This document shows positions 19,794 through 29,114 of a stretch of DNA of 64,000 nt, in pieces. The stretch is from contig JAHWHG010000008.1 of assembly GCA_019323515.1 (NCBI GenBank), forward strand, positions 21,908-85,907. The letters run 5' to 3'. Position 1 is the stretch's first letter. Each line of letters starts with the position of its first letter. The notes below the pieces were generated by a model. The model was not told where the DNA came from. It worked only from the letters and a program-made list of their open reading frames with translations, and made no database searches. The position numbers and the translations under genes are program-made. Origin of the DNA: Candidatus Woesearchaeota archaeon. GTDB taxonomy: Archaea > Nanobdellota > Nanobdellia > Woesearchaeales > JAHWHD01.

Positions 19794-20753
19794 TTAACAT
19801 AGAAGCGCTTCTAGCATTTTGTTGGCAACAAGATCAACATCTTCTCTTGGATAGAATTCTGAGATTTTTTTAACAGGATATTTATCTGTTAATATAGATG
19901 AAATTGTATCAGCGATATCGGTCTTTCCCAGTTCCCTTGTCTGGGTTGATATCATGTTTATTATAGATTCAAATTCTGATTTTTCACATAGATTTGGATT
20001 GAAATTATTCTCCCTTGTGTTAAGGTAACCGGTAGTGATCCCTGCTAACTGTGATGATTTAATCGAGACATAATAATCAGTAGCAAATCCACTTAAATCA
20101 GCACGCCGTGCTGCTCTTGTGACAGATTCAAGGAGTTGAGGGTAGCTGTGGTGCGAAGTGTTCAAGCCACACATTCCGGTAGTGCTCTCTCCTATAGCTA
20201 CATACGCAGGAGTCACATTATCACGTTGTTCAGAGACCTTTAGTTTTTCTGGTCCTATTGCAAATGAATGGAAGAGTTCATGGATAATCCTTAGGTCACT
20301 GTTCCTTTGATGAAAAGCAAGTTTCACAGGGATATCTCTTGAGCCAACAGCATACAATGAATTTTCGTTTTCAAATCTTTCAAAGAAGTCGTACAACCTA
20401 GATAATGAGTCATCTGAATCAAGCACACATTGATCCAGGTCACCAAACATAACGAGACTGTTCACAAAGCTTGGAGCAAACAAAACCTGCATATAACTGA
20501 CACCACTACCTCTGTCAACAGGGTCGTATAAAAGCCAGACTTCCTGAGGGAGATACCTTAATTCGTCACGAACATCTTCAATAAGGTCTAAAGGAAGATT
20601 CTCTTTTAGTGTCAGTTTCAGGCCGAAATTAAGTTTGCAATCCTTGCCTTTTGCTACATCAATGCCAGCCTTTATATTATCTACACCTTTTATAAGTTCG
20701 TTATATGAATCTATTTCATTTATGTAATGTCTTAGTATGATATTTTTATCCAT
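19794..20753 (-). CDS. Unknown protein with HELFH zincin-like motif
   Basis: 319 aa from ATG 20753; an upstream TTG at 20804 would add a hydrophobic 17-residue stretch that could be a signal peptide, so location is uncertain. Motifs: FGDLDQCVLDSDDS (about 103-116), AVGSRDIPV, then LRIIHELFHSFAIG with H158, E159 and H162, followed by AYVAIGESTTG whose Glu might be a third ligand. The mix of DxD-like and HExxH motifs leaves two readings, glycosyltransferase-like or metallopeptidase-like. It is divergent from the coiled-coil gene. I do not recognise a named family. Confidence 0.62.
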   Translation of the reverse strand: MDKNIILRHYINEIDSYNELIKGVDNIKAGIDVAKGKDCKLNFGLKLTLKENLPLDLIEDVRDELRYLPQEVWLLYDPVDRGSGVSYMQVLFAPSFVNSLVMFGDLDQCVLDSDDSLSRLYDFFERFENENSLYAVGSRDIPVKLAFHQRNSDLRIIHELFHSFAIGPEKLKVSEQRDNVTPAYVAIGESTTGMCGLNTSHHSYPQLLESVTRAARRADLSGFATDYYVSIKSSQLAGITTGYLNTRENNFNPNLCEKSEFESIINMISTQTRELGKTDIADTISSILTDKYPVKKISEFYPREDVDLVANKMLEALLC

Positions 20754-20849
20754 ATTATTTGATATTACCAGAGAAATTAAAAAGATTTGTGTAATGAAAT
20801 ACAAGTAAATACCGAAAACATTTAATAAAACCTTAGAGAACTAGAGGAT

Positions 20850-22094
20850 ATGGCATTTTTTGATTTTTTGAAGCGGTTTAAAGAAAAGGAAACTGTTAAT
20901 GTCAAGTTTGATGATATTGAGCAGTGGGTTGATGACTGGGAAAGTAATAAGTTTACTGAGATTAGGCCGAGGTTTGAAAGGATTAAGGATAAGATTCTTG
21001 AGAAAAAGGAAAACCTGAAAGAAGCTATTTATGTATTGAAGCAGAGCGAGCTAAAGAATAAAGAGATAGATGGAAGGGTAAAGAATATTATGCAGGGTAA
21101 CAAGGAAAGGTATATTGAAAAGGTTGAAAAGCTTATTGAGATGATTAAGGTTCCAGATAAAGTTGAAGAAGTGCCAGGGTATTGCATTGACTTTATAGGG
21201 ATGCTTGATAAGTTTGATAAAGATACAATAAAGAACTATAGAGTCACAGTTGAACTATTCCCTGATGAAGCTGGAGCTGTTTTCAGTTCGATAAAGGATA
21301 TATTTGAAAATGTGCAGAAACTAAAGAAGCTTATGCATGAAAGCAGGATTGAGAATTTAAGTTTTTTGAGGGATAAGATTAATCTGACAAACAAGAGGTT
21401 AGAATCACGAGATGTTTTATTAAAGAATATTAATGAACAAGAAAAGACAATTCAGGTTAAAGAAAAAGATTTAATTAATAAAAAAGAAGCACTTGATTCT
21501 CTTGAGAAAGGAGAGGGACTTAAGAATTATTATATATTAAAGGAAAAAGAAGAATTATTTTTGAACAAGATAAAAGAATTAGAAAAAAAACCTTTTCATT
21601 TGTTTTCTGTTATTGAAGCAGCATTAAGAAAGTATGAAAGGGTAGCGATTGATGAAAAACTAATAAAAAAGTATCTTGATGATTCATTGAAAGCTCTGAT
21701 TGGTGATAAAGAGTTAAAGATCCTTGATGTACTAGAAGGGTTGAAGAGTTCTATTATTAAGAATGAGATTGAGCTTAAGGATAAGAAAAGAGATAAGGTA
21801 CTGAAAGAGATTCAGATGATTGATAGGAAGTTTTTTGAGGATTTCCTTAGCAGGTATAAAGAGTTAAAGGATGAATTAAATAAAGTAAGCGATAAGTTAA
21901 ACAAGCAGACAATACTAAAGGATATTGATGATTCTAAAAAGAGTGTTAAGGAAGTTGAAGAAGAGTTAGAGAAGTTGAAGTTAAGGCTTGAAGAGATTAA
22001 GAAGGAACATGATTCTATTGATTTTGAGCAGTTAAGAAAGGAGCTTCAAGGGAGTATGAGTAAAAGTTTAGATGTTAATATCAAAATTGAATAA
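20850..22094 (+). CDS. Coiled-coil protein
   Basis: 414 aa, very rich in Lys and Glu. Long heptad-type helices occupy about 60-110, 170-240 and 320-405 (e.g. KSVKEVEEELEKLKLRLEEIKKE). The N terminus, MAFFDFLKRFKE, is amphipathic. There is no Walker motif, so it is not an SMC/Rad50 ATPase. It probably acts as a structural or scaffold protein. A TATA-like TTTAATAAAA lies about 25-30 nt before the ATG. Confidence 0.72.
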   Translation: MAFFDFLKRFKEKETVNVKFDDIEQWVDDWESNKFTEIRPRFERIKDKILEKKENLKEAIYVLKQSELKNKEIDGRVKNIMQGNKERYIEKVEKLIEMIKVPDKVEEVPGYCIDFIGMLDKFDKDTIKNYRVTVELFPDEAGAVFSSIKDIFENVQKLKKLMHESRIENLSFLRDKINLTNKRLESRDVLLKNINEQEKTIQVKEKDLINKKEALDSLEKGEGLKNYYILKEKEELFLNKIKELEKKPFHLFSVIEAALRKYERVAIDEKLIKKYLDDSLKALIGDKELKILDVLEGLKSSIIKNEIELKDKKRDKVLKEIQMIDRKFFEDFLSRYKELKDELNKVSDKLNKQTILKDIDDSKKSVKEVEEELEKLKLRLEEIKKEHDSIDFEQLRKELQGSMSKSLDVNIKIE

Positions 22095-22136
22095 TTTGTC
22101 TATGAGATGTTAAGTTTTTGCACAGAAGTGTAGTGA

Positions 22137-23048
22137 TTATTTTCTTCTTATTATTGTTTCTTTTTTTCCAAACAGATTGATTTTAAGAATTATCTCATCA
22201 TCTGTTTCAATTGGAACAATACCACTGAATAACCTTAACTGTTCCTTTCTTACCATCTCTACTAACTTTTTGTATTTAGGTAGTTTTTCCATCTCTGAAT
22301 CTGGCGGCGCTTTATAGTTCTGGAAGAATCTCCAATATACTTCATATGCTGAAGCACTATTTAGAAAATGCATGTCACTTACATCAATCTTGCCAGTCTT
22401 TTGTTTTGTTCTAAAATTATCTTCGAGTTGCTTCCAATATGCTCTTAATTCCAATAATGGCATAAATATTCCTGTGAATTGAAAATTACTAAAGTTCCTA
22501 TCAGAAAGATTTATTCCACAAAGTTCAATTCCATAATGTCTATCTCTTACATGTTGAAGTTCATGTATGATTAAGTTTCTTATATCTGCATATCTCTGTA
22601 TATCTTCATCAAATGCGTACTTAGTAAATATTATGTAATATTTTTTCCCTTTTCCATGAAAGGTAGGACATACTGAGGCAACAATTCTTTCATCTTTTTC
22701 ACAATCTTTTTTTGTGTTTTCTTTCTCTTCCAGTGCATACTTTATGTCAGAATCATGCTTGCAAATTTTTCTAAGAGCTTGAACTAATTGTTGTTCAGTT
22801 GGTTCATATAACAATCCTGCTAACATATGCTCCGTTTCTACAAGTTCAGGCATTGTCTGTTGCAGATGATTTAAATAAGCTTGTCTTAATATTGGCTTGT
22901 CTTTAGCTTCATGAAATCTATATTCTTCAGAAAGACTATACTGTCTATTAATTCTGTAAGGCCTAACTTCTCTTGCTCTAGCTTCTAAATCTCCTAATGG
23001 AGCTAGGCTGAGTGCTGCGCCTAATATCTGTGCAAGGTTTTTTGGCAT
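22137..23048 (-). CDS. Putative zinc metallopeptidase (HELQH)
   Basis: 303 aa. The motif IRNLIIHELQHVRDRHYG gives H162, E163 and H166; LLELRAYWKQLE about 45 residues later fits the E-x-x-A third-ligand helix of gluzincins. The first 18 residues are mildly hydrophobic (QILGAALSLAPLG), but this is not a clear signal peptide. The C terminus is basic. It is the third HExxH-bearing gene within 6.3 kb. Peptidase activity is inferred from the motif pair. Confidence 0.65.
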   Translation of the reverse strand: MPKNLAQILGAALSLAPLGDLEARAREVRPYRINRQYSLSEEYRFHEAKDKPILRQAYLNHLQQTMPELVETEHMLAGLLYEPTEQQLVQALRKICKHDSDIKYALEEKENTKKDCEKDERIVASVCPTFHGKGKKYYIIFTKYAFDEDIQRYADIRNLIIHELQHVRDRHYGIELCGINLSDRNFSNFQFTGIFMPLLELRAYWKQLEDNFRTKQKTGKIDVSDMHFLNSASAYEVYWRFFQNYKAPPDSEMEKLPKYKKLVEMVRKEQLRLFSGIVPIETDDEIILKINLFGKKETIIRRK

Positions 23049-23153
23049 AATATTGGGAAAAGGCCTTTAATATTTAAACTTTACTAAATTAACTACTTTG
23101 TGGTAGTGAATTCCGAAAAATTTATATATAAGATATGATTTTCTATAGCTAAT

Positions 23154-23444
23154 ATGATTTCAGACAATAAAAACCAATATCTGGCATTGAACAGAGTTGA
23201 AATCTCTGATTATGTTCCTGAGCACGTAGGACCGTTGCATATAAGGGATGCAGAGGGTAATATAGTGCCTAGGGCTGTTTCAAGGATTTTTGATGAAGCA
23301 ATCAGCAGAGCTGTGCAGGAGCATGGTATCAGCAGAAATGCTTATTCAAGATTCTCAAGAGTGGTTTTTGAGGATTATGCTGCTCATTTAGGCCTGGATG
23401 AAGAAGAAAAAAGGCAGTGCTTTGAGCATTATTTCAGAGCTTAA
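23154..23444 (+). CDS. Unknown protein, 96 aa
   Basis: A perfect TATA TTTATATATA (23121-23130) stands about 28 nt before the ATG. The N terminus (VEISDYVPEHVGPLHIRDAEGNIV) looks beta-rich; the rest is helical (IFDEAISRAVQEHG, then LDEEEKRQCFEHYF). There is no recognised motif. It is followed by an intergenic repeat element and the RimB-like gene. Confidence 0.62.
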   Translation: MISDNKNQYLALNRVEISDYVPEHVGPLHIRDAEGNIVPRAVSRIFDEAISRAVQEHGISRNAYSRFSRVVFEDYAAHLGLDEEEKRQCFEHYFRA

Positions 23445-23450
23445 ATCCCT

Positions 23451-23492
23451 TAAATTTGAGGGTTAGAAGCTTTGTAATGCCAAAATTCTAAG
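23451..23492. repeat. Intergenic element copy 2
   Basis: Contains AAATTTGAGGGTTAGAAG then CTTTGTAATGCCAAAATTCTA. By eye about 30 of 39 positions match copy 1 at 3167-3212 in the same orientation. It is followed by a TATA-like GATTTATAAAG that serves the next gene. Confidence 0.35.
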
Positions 23493-23534
23493 ATATCGCA
23501 AGATTTATAAAGCACTTAAAAATCTAAATACACA

Positions 23535-23873
23535 ATGGAAAAGGCAATTATCGGATGCACAGAAAAGGTCATTGTATATGGGCCGAAGGGTAAGAAAAAG
23601 GTTACTGCAAGGATTGATACAGGTGCAGCTAAGAACAGTATTGACACTAATCTTGCAGCTGAACTTAATCTTGGCCCTGTGATAAAGACAACTGAGATAA
23701 AGTCAGCTCTTGGAATAACAACAAGACCGATAATTGAAGCCACAATTGAGATAGCTGGAAAGAAGATTAAGTCAGAGTTCACGTTAGCTAATAGGGGGCA
23801 TATGAATTACTCTGTACTGATTGGAAGAAACCTGCTTAAGCATGGATTTTTGATAGATCCTAACAAAAAATAA
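23535..23873 (+). CDS. Retropepsin-like aspartic protease, RimB type
   Basis: 112 aa, half-size aspartic protease that would act as a dimer. The catalytic motif is ARIDTGAAKNS with D28; the second conserved segment is YSVLIGRNLLKHG near the C terminus. Such proteins (often labelled ATP-dependent zinc protease or RimK-associated protease) are usually encoded next to RimK, as here: RimK starts 38 nt downstream. RimB is known in Pseudomonas to act on RimK-modified ribosomal protein; the same pairing suggests trimming of glutamate tails. Confidence 0.88.
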   Translation: MEKAIIGCTEKVIVYGPKGKKKVTARIDTGAAKNSIDTNLAAELNLGPVIKTTEIKSALGITTRPIIEATIEIAGKKIKSEFTLANRGHMNYSVLIGRNLLKHGFLIDPNKK

Positions 23874-23911
23874 ATAAGATTAATGATTTTAGGTATAATA
23901 AGGGTTTTTCA

Positions 23912-24994
23912 ATGAAAGCTGCTGTTGTTAGTCTTGGCTCAAAAAGTTCATTATGGACTATTGAGGAGATGAAGAAGTACTTTGATACAGTAGATGATAT
24001 CAAGATAAGTAATGTTGAGGTTTTCTTTGGAGGACGCGGTTTAGAGCTGATGTATGATGGTGAGGAGTTTCCAGATTATGATTGTGTTTATGTTAAAGGA
24101 AGTTTCAGGTATGCCAATGTTGCAAGAGCTATCACCGCAATCCTGAAAAAAAGGGGGAATACGTTTCTTCCTATTAAGGCATCAGCTTATACAACTGGCC
24201 ATGATAAACTATTAACCCATGTTAAGTTGCAGGAGGCAGGAGTGCCAATGCCTACTACTTACCTGGCACCTACCCTTGATGCAGCTAAAGATGTTCTTAA
24301 GAATGTTAATTATCCAATTGTGATGAAGTTTCCACAAGGCACGCATGGTAAAGGAGTTATGTTTGCTGACAGTTACCCTAGTGCTTCATCTGTGCTCGAT
24401 GCTTTGACTGCACTGAAGCAGGCATTTATAATCCAGGAGTATATTGAGACAAGCGGAGAGGACATAAGGGCTATAGTTGTAGGTGACAAGGTTGTTGCTT
24501 CAATGAAAAGAAAGGCAGCGACTGATGATAAGAGAGCTAACATACATGCAGGCGGGAAAGCTGAGGCTTGTGAGCTTGATGGGCATACTAAAAAGATAGC
24601 GATTGAGGCTGCTAAAGCAGTTGGTCTAGGTATAGGTGCTGTTGATATTGTTGAAGGTCCTAAAGGACCGTTAGTGATTGAGGTGAATGTGTCTCCTGGT
24701 CTGCAAGGGATAACAAAAGCTACAGGAATCAATGTGGCTGCAAAGATTGCAAAGTATCTTCACGAGGAAGCAAAGAAGAGGCACGAGGAACATAAAGAAA
24801 ACGGAGCTAAAGAGGTTCTTAAAGAGGTTGGAATACAGAAGGCTGAGGATGGCCAGCACATCTTGACAAATCTACAGTTCAGGGCTAATAGAATATTACT
24901 ACCAGAGTTTGTGTCAAAGATTTCTAATTTCAATGACAAGGATGAGTATACTATAAGTGTTAAGAAAGGCAAGGTTGAGATTGTTAAGGGTTAG
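23912..24994 (+). CDS. rimK: RimK-like ATP-grasp ligase
   Basis: 360 aa. RimK-type ligases add glutamates to a protein C terminus (ribosomal protein S6 in E. coli) or to small acceptors. The ATP-grasp domain shows KFPQGTHGKGVMFADS (glycine-rich loop), IIQEYIETSGEDIRAIVVGD and the metal-binding end VIEVNVSPGLQGITKATGIN. About 60 extra residues follow the ATP-grasp fold (KKRHEEHKENGAKEVL, then a beta region). Archaeal homologues also include LysX/MptN/CofF-type ligases, so the substrate is open; the adjacent RimB-type protease favours a protein acceptor. Confidence 0.87.
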   Translation: MKAAVVSLGSKSSLWTIEEMKKYFDTVDDIKISNVEVFFGGRGLELMYDGEEFPDYDCVYVKGSFRYANVARAITAILKKRGNTFLPIKASAYTTGHDKLLTHVKLQEAGVPMPTTYLAPTLDAAKDVLKNVNYPIVMKFPQGTHGKGVMFADSYPSASSVLDALTALKQAFIIQEYIETSGEDIRAIVVGDKVVASMKRKAATDDKRANIHAGGKAEACELDGHTKKIAIEAAKAVGLGIGAVDIVEGPKGPLVIEVNVSPGLQGITKATGINVAAKIAKYLHEEAKKRHEEHKENGAKEVLKEVGIQKAEDGQHILTNLQFRANRILLPEFVSKISNFNDKDEYTISVKKGKVEIVKG

Positions 24995-25047
24995 AATATT
25001 ATTTTAAAATAATTAAAAAAAATAAGAAATAAACTAATCGAAAAACC

Positions 25048-25347
25048 TTACTCTAGATCTTCTTCTTCACCAAAATCTTCAGAATCTTCTGGTTCTGCTT
25101 CAGGTTCAGCTTGTTCTTCGGCTGGAGCTCCTTTACCAACGATTTCACTGCCTTTTTGAAGCAAGACAACATCACGAGCTTGTTTTCCTCTTTCTGTTTC
25201 TGCAGGGTTGAATGATACTCTATCGTTTTCCCTCAAGAATGTTCCTCGCGGAACTGCTGTATGATGAACAAAGTATTCTGCTCCATCATCTCCTTCAACA
25301 AAGCCGTATCCTTTGACACGGTTAAACCATTTTACTTTTCCTTCCAT
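25048..25347 (-). CDS. Cold-shock domain protein
   Basis: 99 aa. The CSD covers 1-66 with RNP-1-like KGYGFVEGDDG and RNP-2-like YFVHHTAV; these bind single-stranded RNA or DNA. An acidic tail of about 30 residues (EEQAEPEAEPEDSEDFGEEE) is unusual for bacterial CspA and may modulate binding. The SD AAGGAGGAG lies about 9 nt before the ATG. CSD proteins are mostly bacterial; acquisition is likely. Confidence 0.93.
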   Translation of the reverse strand: MEGKVKWFNRVKGYGFVEGDDGAEYFVHHTAVPRGTFLRENDRVSFNPAETERGKQARDVVLLQKGSEIVGKGAPAEEQAEPEAEPEDSEDFGEEEDLE

Positions 25348-25448
25348 TTTGTTTTACTCCTCCTTAAACTAAATTCTCCAGGCTTAATACCTGAATAGAG
25401 GACAGGTTAATGAACTAGTTTTTAAAGCTTTGGGTTTATTTCCAGAAG

Positions 25449-25745
25449 TTAAGATTCTTTTTCAGATTGATCCTTCAGGTCCTGAACCACGCGCTTGAAA
25501 GCATTAATCTGGTTCTCAGTAAGCTCGCCCCATTGCAGGTATTTGATCTTGATATCCCTGAGGAATGAGTTTTCCTTGTAGAACTCTTCTGGGATATCAA
25601 ACATCTTCTTCATCTCTGGATCCTTGATTTCGCCTTTCAACTGTTCCTTTTGGCAATCGTAGCAGATTGCGTATCGGGTGCGATTTGTTACAACCACATA
25701 ATTCTTTTTGCATTTGCTGCACTTTTGTTTGAATTTTGTTGCCAT
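25449..25745 (-). CDS. Zinc-finger protein, 98 aa
   Basis: The N terminus has CSKCKKNY and, after a basic loop, ICYDCQ: a CxxC-x~18-CxxC zinc ribbon (about 9-34). The remaining helices are charged (QINAFKRVVQDLKDQSEKES). The size and basic loop suggest nucleic acid binding. Its ATG lies 3 nt from the end of the upstream nucleotidyltransferase gene, so the two probably form an operon. Confidence 0.75.
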   Translation of the reverse strand: MATKFKQKCSKCKKNYVVVTNRTRYAICYDCQKEQLKGEIKDPEMKKMFDIPEEFYKENSFLRDIKIKYLQWGELTENQINAFKRVVQDLKDQSEKES

Positions 25746-25747
25746 TT

Positions 25748-26452
25748 TTATTTAATTAATATTTTATATTTTGGACTCTCGAATAATAAAGTATGAACCC
25801 TTTTGAATGCCTTTATCTTATCATGGTATGATTTTTCATCTGAAGTTATGACCTGAAGTTGCTTGTAGAACTTTGGGTCCTGATTTTTTATGTATTCAAA
25901 TGCCTGTTTTGGACGGAGAGGCCATTCCTGGCGCAGACCGAACCACCAATCTATTATATTTTCAGTGAAGTGCCAGGCAATCCTTAAGAAAAGTCTGTTG
26001 TTATCATGCATCTCAAGAAGGTCTTCCATCTTTTTCATGTAACGCGATGCTTTTTCTTTTCTATAGAATGCGTATTCTTTTGTCCATTTGGCTGGACCTT
26101 TATCATATACTTTAAAGGCTTGCTTCTTTATCTTCCTTGCAATTCCTATTGGATCATAGATTATCTCTGAATAGCGCAGTTTAAGGCCAAAATCTTTCCA
26201 AGTATATTTTTGTGTTGTAGGAAAAAAGCAGATGTCCAAGTCCATTCCAGGAAGTTCTGGATGTCCAATCTTATCAAACCAGTTTTTATGCTTGGATGTG
26301 AAGACAAACATATCCCAATCTGAGTTTTCACTGTAATCGCTAACTACTCTTGAACCGCAGAGTATGATTGCTTTTGCTGAATACTTATCTTTCAAGTATT
26401 TGATAATTTCCTCAAGATGTGATTTAGTCTGTTTATCCATAAGAATATTCAT
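25748..26452 (-). CDS. Nucleotidyltransferase-domain protein
   Basis: About 234 aa. The Pol-beta-type nucleotidyltransferase motif is IILCGSRVVSDYSENSDWDM (GS-x9-DWD, around 31-51), with a third acidic position likely in PGMDLDICFF. A helical C-terminal domain (about 130-230) resembles kanamycin nucleotidyltransferase-like helices. The substrate is unknown. ATG 26452 is chosen over an in-frame TTG at 26461; ATG 26440 is another option. Confidence 0.8.
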   Translation of the reverse strand: MNILMDKQTKSHLEEIIKYLKDKYSAKAIILCGSRVVSDYSENSDWDMFVFTSKHKNWFDKIGHPELPGMDLDICFFPTTQKYTWKDFGLKLRYSEIIYDPIGIARKIKKQAFKVYDKGPAKWTKEYAFYRKEKASRYMKKMEDLLEMHDNNRLFLRIAWHFTENIIDWWFGLRQEWPLRPKQAFEYIKNQDPKFYKQLQVITSDEKSYHDKIKAFKRVHTLLFESPKYKILIK

Positions 26453-26527
26453 GCATATCAATATTATATAATGTTTTCTAAAAAATATAACAAACTATAT
26501 AAATGAAAACTGCAGTAATTTTTTCTT

Positions 26528-27523
26528 ATGGCAATAATAGAAGTGAAGAACCTGAAGAAGGAATTTAAGATAAAACATAAAGAACCAGGGCTTAAGGGTA
26601 GTCTTAAGTCTATCTTTTCTCCGAAGAAAAAAATAATAACTGCTGTCAATAATGTAAGCTTTGATGTTGAGAAAGGTGAACTGCTTGCGTTCATTGGACC
26701 TAATGGAGCAGGGAAGTCGACAACTCTTAAGATTCTGACCGGGATACTGTATCCTGATAAAGGGGATGTAAAGATAATGGGGCTTACTCCATGGAAGGAC
26801 AGGAAAAAACTTTCATTCAAGGTTGGTACAATCTTTGGCCAAAAGCCGCAACTGTGGTATCATCTTCCAGCTATTGACACATATAATTTATTTTCAAAGA
26901 TATATGAAATGGACAAAGCTGAGTATCAGAAACGGTTGAAAAGGCTTGTAAAGATGTTGCAGGTTGAAGAGTTTCTGCATACACCTGTAAGGAAGTTAAG
27001 CCTTGGACAGAGGATGAGGGCTGAGCTTGTTGCTTCTCTTTTGCATAAGCCAGAGATATTGTTTTTAGATGAGCCAACAATTGGTTTGGATATTGTCGCA
27101 AAGAAGAACCTAAGGAACATAATCAAGAAGCTTAATGAAGAGGAGGGTCTTACAATAATCCTAACTTCACATGACATGGAGGATATTGAGAAGATATGTA
27201 AGAAGCTTGTTGTAATAAACCGTGGCAGGTTGATCTATAAAGGTAAGCTTTCTGAAGTTAAAAGGAGATTTATGGGAGAGAAACTGCTGCGTATAAGGTT
27301 TGAGGAGAAGTTAGTAAAAAAGTTCAAGCATCGCGGTCTGCAGGTGTTGAAGCAGGGTGAGTTTGGTGTTAAGGCTAAGGTTGACACAACAAAGTATCCG
27401 ATAAAGAAGGTTCTTCGCGAGCTTATGGAGAAGTATAATATTGAGGATATCCTTGTAGCAGACCCACCTATTGAAGAGATTATTGAGAATATCTTTAAAG
27501 CTAAGAAAAGGATTGAACTATGA
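26528..27523 (+). CDS. ABC-2 type exporter, ATP-binding protein
   Basis: 331 aa. Walker A is GPNGAGKSTTLKIL, the Q-loop is in IFGQKPQLW, the signature LSLGQRMRAE, Walker B LFLDEPTIGLD, and the H-loop LTSHDMEDIE. The C-terminal region of about 100 residues is typical of ABC-2 exporters of the DUF990-associated kind. The start of the first permease overlaps its stop (ATGA). Substrate unknown. Confidence 0.95.
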   Translation: MAIIEVKNLKKEFKIKHKEPGLKGSLKSIFSPKKKIITAVNNVSFDVEKGELLAFIGPNGAGKSTTLKILTGILYPDKGDVKIMGLTPWKDRKKLSFKVGTIFGQKPQLWYHLPAIDTYNLFSKIYEMDKAEYQKRLKRLVKMLQVEEFLHTPVRKLSLGQRMRAELVASLLHKPEILFLDEPTIGLDIVAKKNLRNIIKKLNEEEGLTIILTSHDMEDIEKICKKLVVINRGRLIYKGKLSEVKRRFMGEKLLRIRFEEKLVKKFKHRGLQVLKQGEFGVKAKVDTTKYPIKKVLRELMEKYNIEDILVADPPIEEIIENIFKAKKRIEL

Positions 27524-28305
27524 GATTCAGAAAATATCTTAGCATTGCAAAGATTAATCTATTGAATGCGATTGCGTATTTTTCAAATGCTGTCTCTACT
27601 GCAATTTTTGTTGGTATCATATTATTTGTGTTTGTAAACCTGTGGAGTGCTATCTATCAAAGCAAGCCAACAATTGAAGGGTTTACACTTGCAATGATGA
27701 TATGGTACCTGCTGTTTGCAGAGTCAGTTGTTACATCTGAGAGAAGGGTTTCAAAGAAGATTGGACAGGAGATCCAGACAGGGACTGTTGCTTATCATCT
27801 TAACAAGCCGTTCAGTTATGTGATGTTCAAGTATTTCAGTTTTTTAGGTGAAGGGTTGTTAAGCTTCTTTACTACTTTAGTAATTGGTGCTGTGCTTGCT
27901 TATATAATGATTGGCGGGTTTGAGATGACTGTATTTGGTGTAGTGTTAGCTGTGATTAGTGGGATGTTTGCCCTTACACTGAACTGGTTGATGAACTTCT
28001 CTTTAGGTTTATTTGCGTTCTGGTTAGAGGATGTTGAAGCTCTTTCATTTGTATTGCATAAGGTAATATTTATCATTGGAGGGATGTTAGTGCCTCTTGA
28101 TGTTTTTCCCAGCTGGGTACAAGTAACAAAGTATCTTCCTTTTGCGTATGTTGCTTATCATCCTGCTAAGTTGTTTGTGCAGTTCAGTTATGCAGGGTTT
28201 GTTAAGGTTGTAATAGGCCAGCTTGCTTACATCATTCCGTTGTTTGTGATTGCTTATGTGATTTATGCATTAGGTGCAAGGAGGGTGAGTATACATGGCG
28301 GGTAA
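27520..28305 (+). CDS. ABC-2 type permease subunit 1
   Basis: 261 aa with about six membrane helices (e.g. AIFVGIILFVFVNLW, LTLNWLMNFSLGLFAFW, YIIPLFVIAYVIYALG). The cytoplasmic segment SERRVSKKIGQEIQTGTVAYHLNKPFSYVMFKY matches DUF990-like ABC exporter permeases. It overlaps the second permease by 11 nt. It likely pairs with it as a heterodimer. Confidence 0.9.
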   Translation: MRFRKYLSIAKINLLNAIAYFSNAVSTAIFVGIILFVFVNLWSAIYQSKPTIEGFTLAMMIWYLLFAESVVTSERRVSKKIGQEIQTGTVAYHLNKPFSYVMFKYFSFLGEGLLSFFTTLVIGAVLAYIMIGGFEMTVFGVVLAVISGMFALTLNWLMNFSLGLFAFWLEDVEALSFVLHKVIFIIGGMLVPLDVFPSWVQVTKYLPFAYVAYHPAKLFVQFSYAGFVKVVIGQLAYIIPLFVIAYVIYALGARRVSIHGG

Positions 28306-29083
28306 TTTCAAATTTTTTATGGAATATATGAAGATGAACCTGCAGACAATAATGGAGTATCGCTTTAACTTCTTTGTACAGGGCTTAGCCATGTTTGTGA
28401 ATGATATATTTTGGTTAGGGTTTTGGTTCTTATTTTATGCTAAATTAGAAGTGATTAATGGGTGGGATTTTTTTGATTTGTTGTTGCTTTACGCTTTTAT
28501 AACTACAATCTATGGGATTGTACAGTTGATGTTCGGAAACTGGGACAATATTGCGCATAAGGTTGCAGAGGGTGAGCTTGATTTTTATTTGGCATTGCCA
28601 AAGCCTGAGTTGTTGCATTTACTTATTTCGAAGAGTGACTTTACTGGTATAGGAGATTTTATGTTTGGGGTATGCTTGGCTGTGTTTATGTTATGGAACG
28701 CTCCTTGGAGTTCAGTGTTGTTGTTCCTGTACTTTATACTGACAGGTGTATTAATTATGCTAAGTCTTTCTGTTGTGCTTGGTTCGCTGAGTTTCTTTTT
28801 CGGGAATGCTGAGGAGTTTGTTGCAAAGTTTATGCATGGGATGATATTGTTCACAACGTATCCGTTTTCAGTTTTCGGAGGTATTGTCAGGTTTATCATG
28901 CTGTTCATACTTCCAGCTGGTCTGCTCTCTGGTTTGCCAGTTGAGATATTGAAGAACTTTAGTTATTCTGGTCTGATACACATAACAGTTGCTGCTATCG
29001 TGTTTCCTATTATTGCTTATATTGTGTGGAAGATTGGGATGAGAAGATATGGTTCTGGGAATCTTATTTCTGTAAGGGCATAG
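28295..29083 (+). CDS. ABC-2 type permease subunit 2 (DUF990-like)
   Basis: 262 aa, about six membrane helices. The coupling segment NWDNIAHKVAEGELDFYLALPKPELLHLLISK and the later FPFSVFGG-like YPFSVFGGIVRFIMLFILPAGLLSGLPVEIL are typical of DUF990 permeases. With the ATPase and the first permease it makes a complete exporter; lipids, glycans or drugs are possible cargo. Confidence 0.9.
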   Translation: MAGNFKFFMEYMKMNLQTIMEYRFNFFVQGLAMFVNDIFWLGFWFLFYAKLEVINGWDFFDLLLLYAFITTIYGIVQLMFGNWDNIAHKVAEGELDFYLALPKPELLHLLISKSDFTGIGDFMFGVCLAVFMLWNAPWSSVLLFLYFILTGVLIMLSLSVVLGSLSFFFGNAEEFVAKFMHGMILFTTYPFSVFGGIVRFIMLFILPAGLLSGLPVEILKNFSYSGLIHITVAAIVFPIIAYIVWKIGMRRYGSGNLISVRA

Positions 29084-29114
29084 ATTTTTATAGGATTAAT
29101 TTTTTTTAGTGTTT

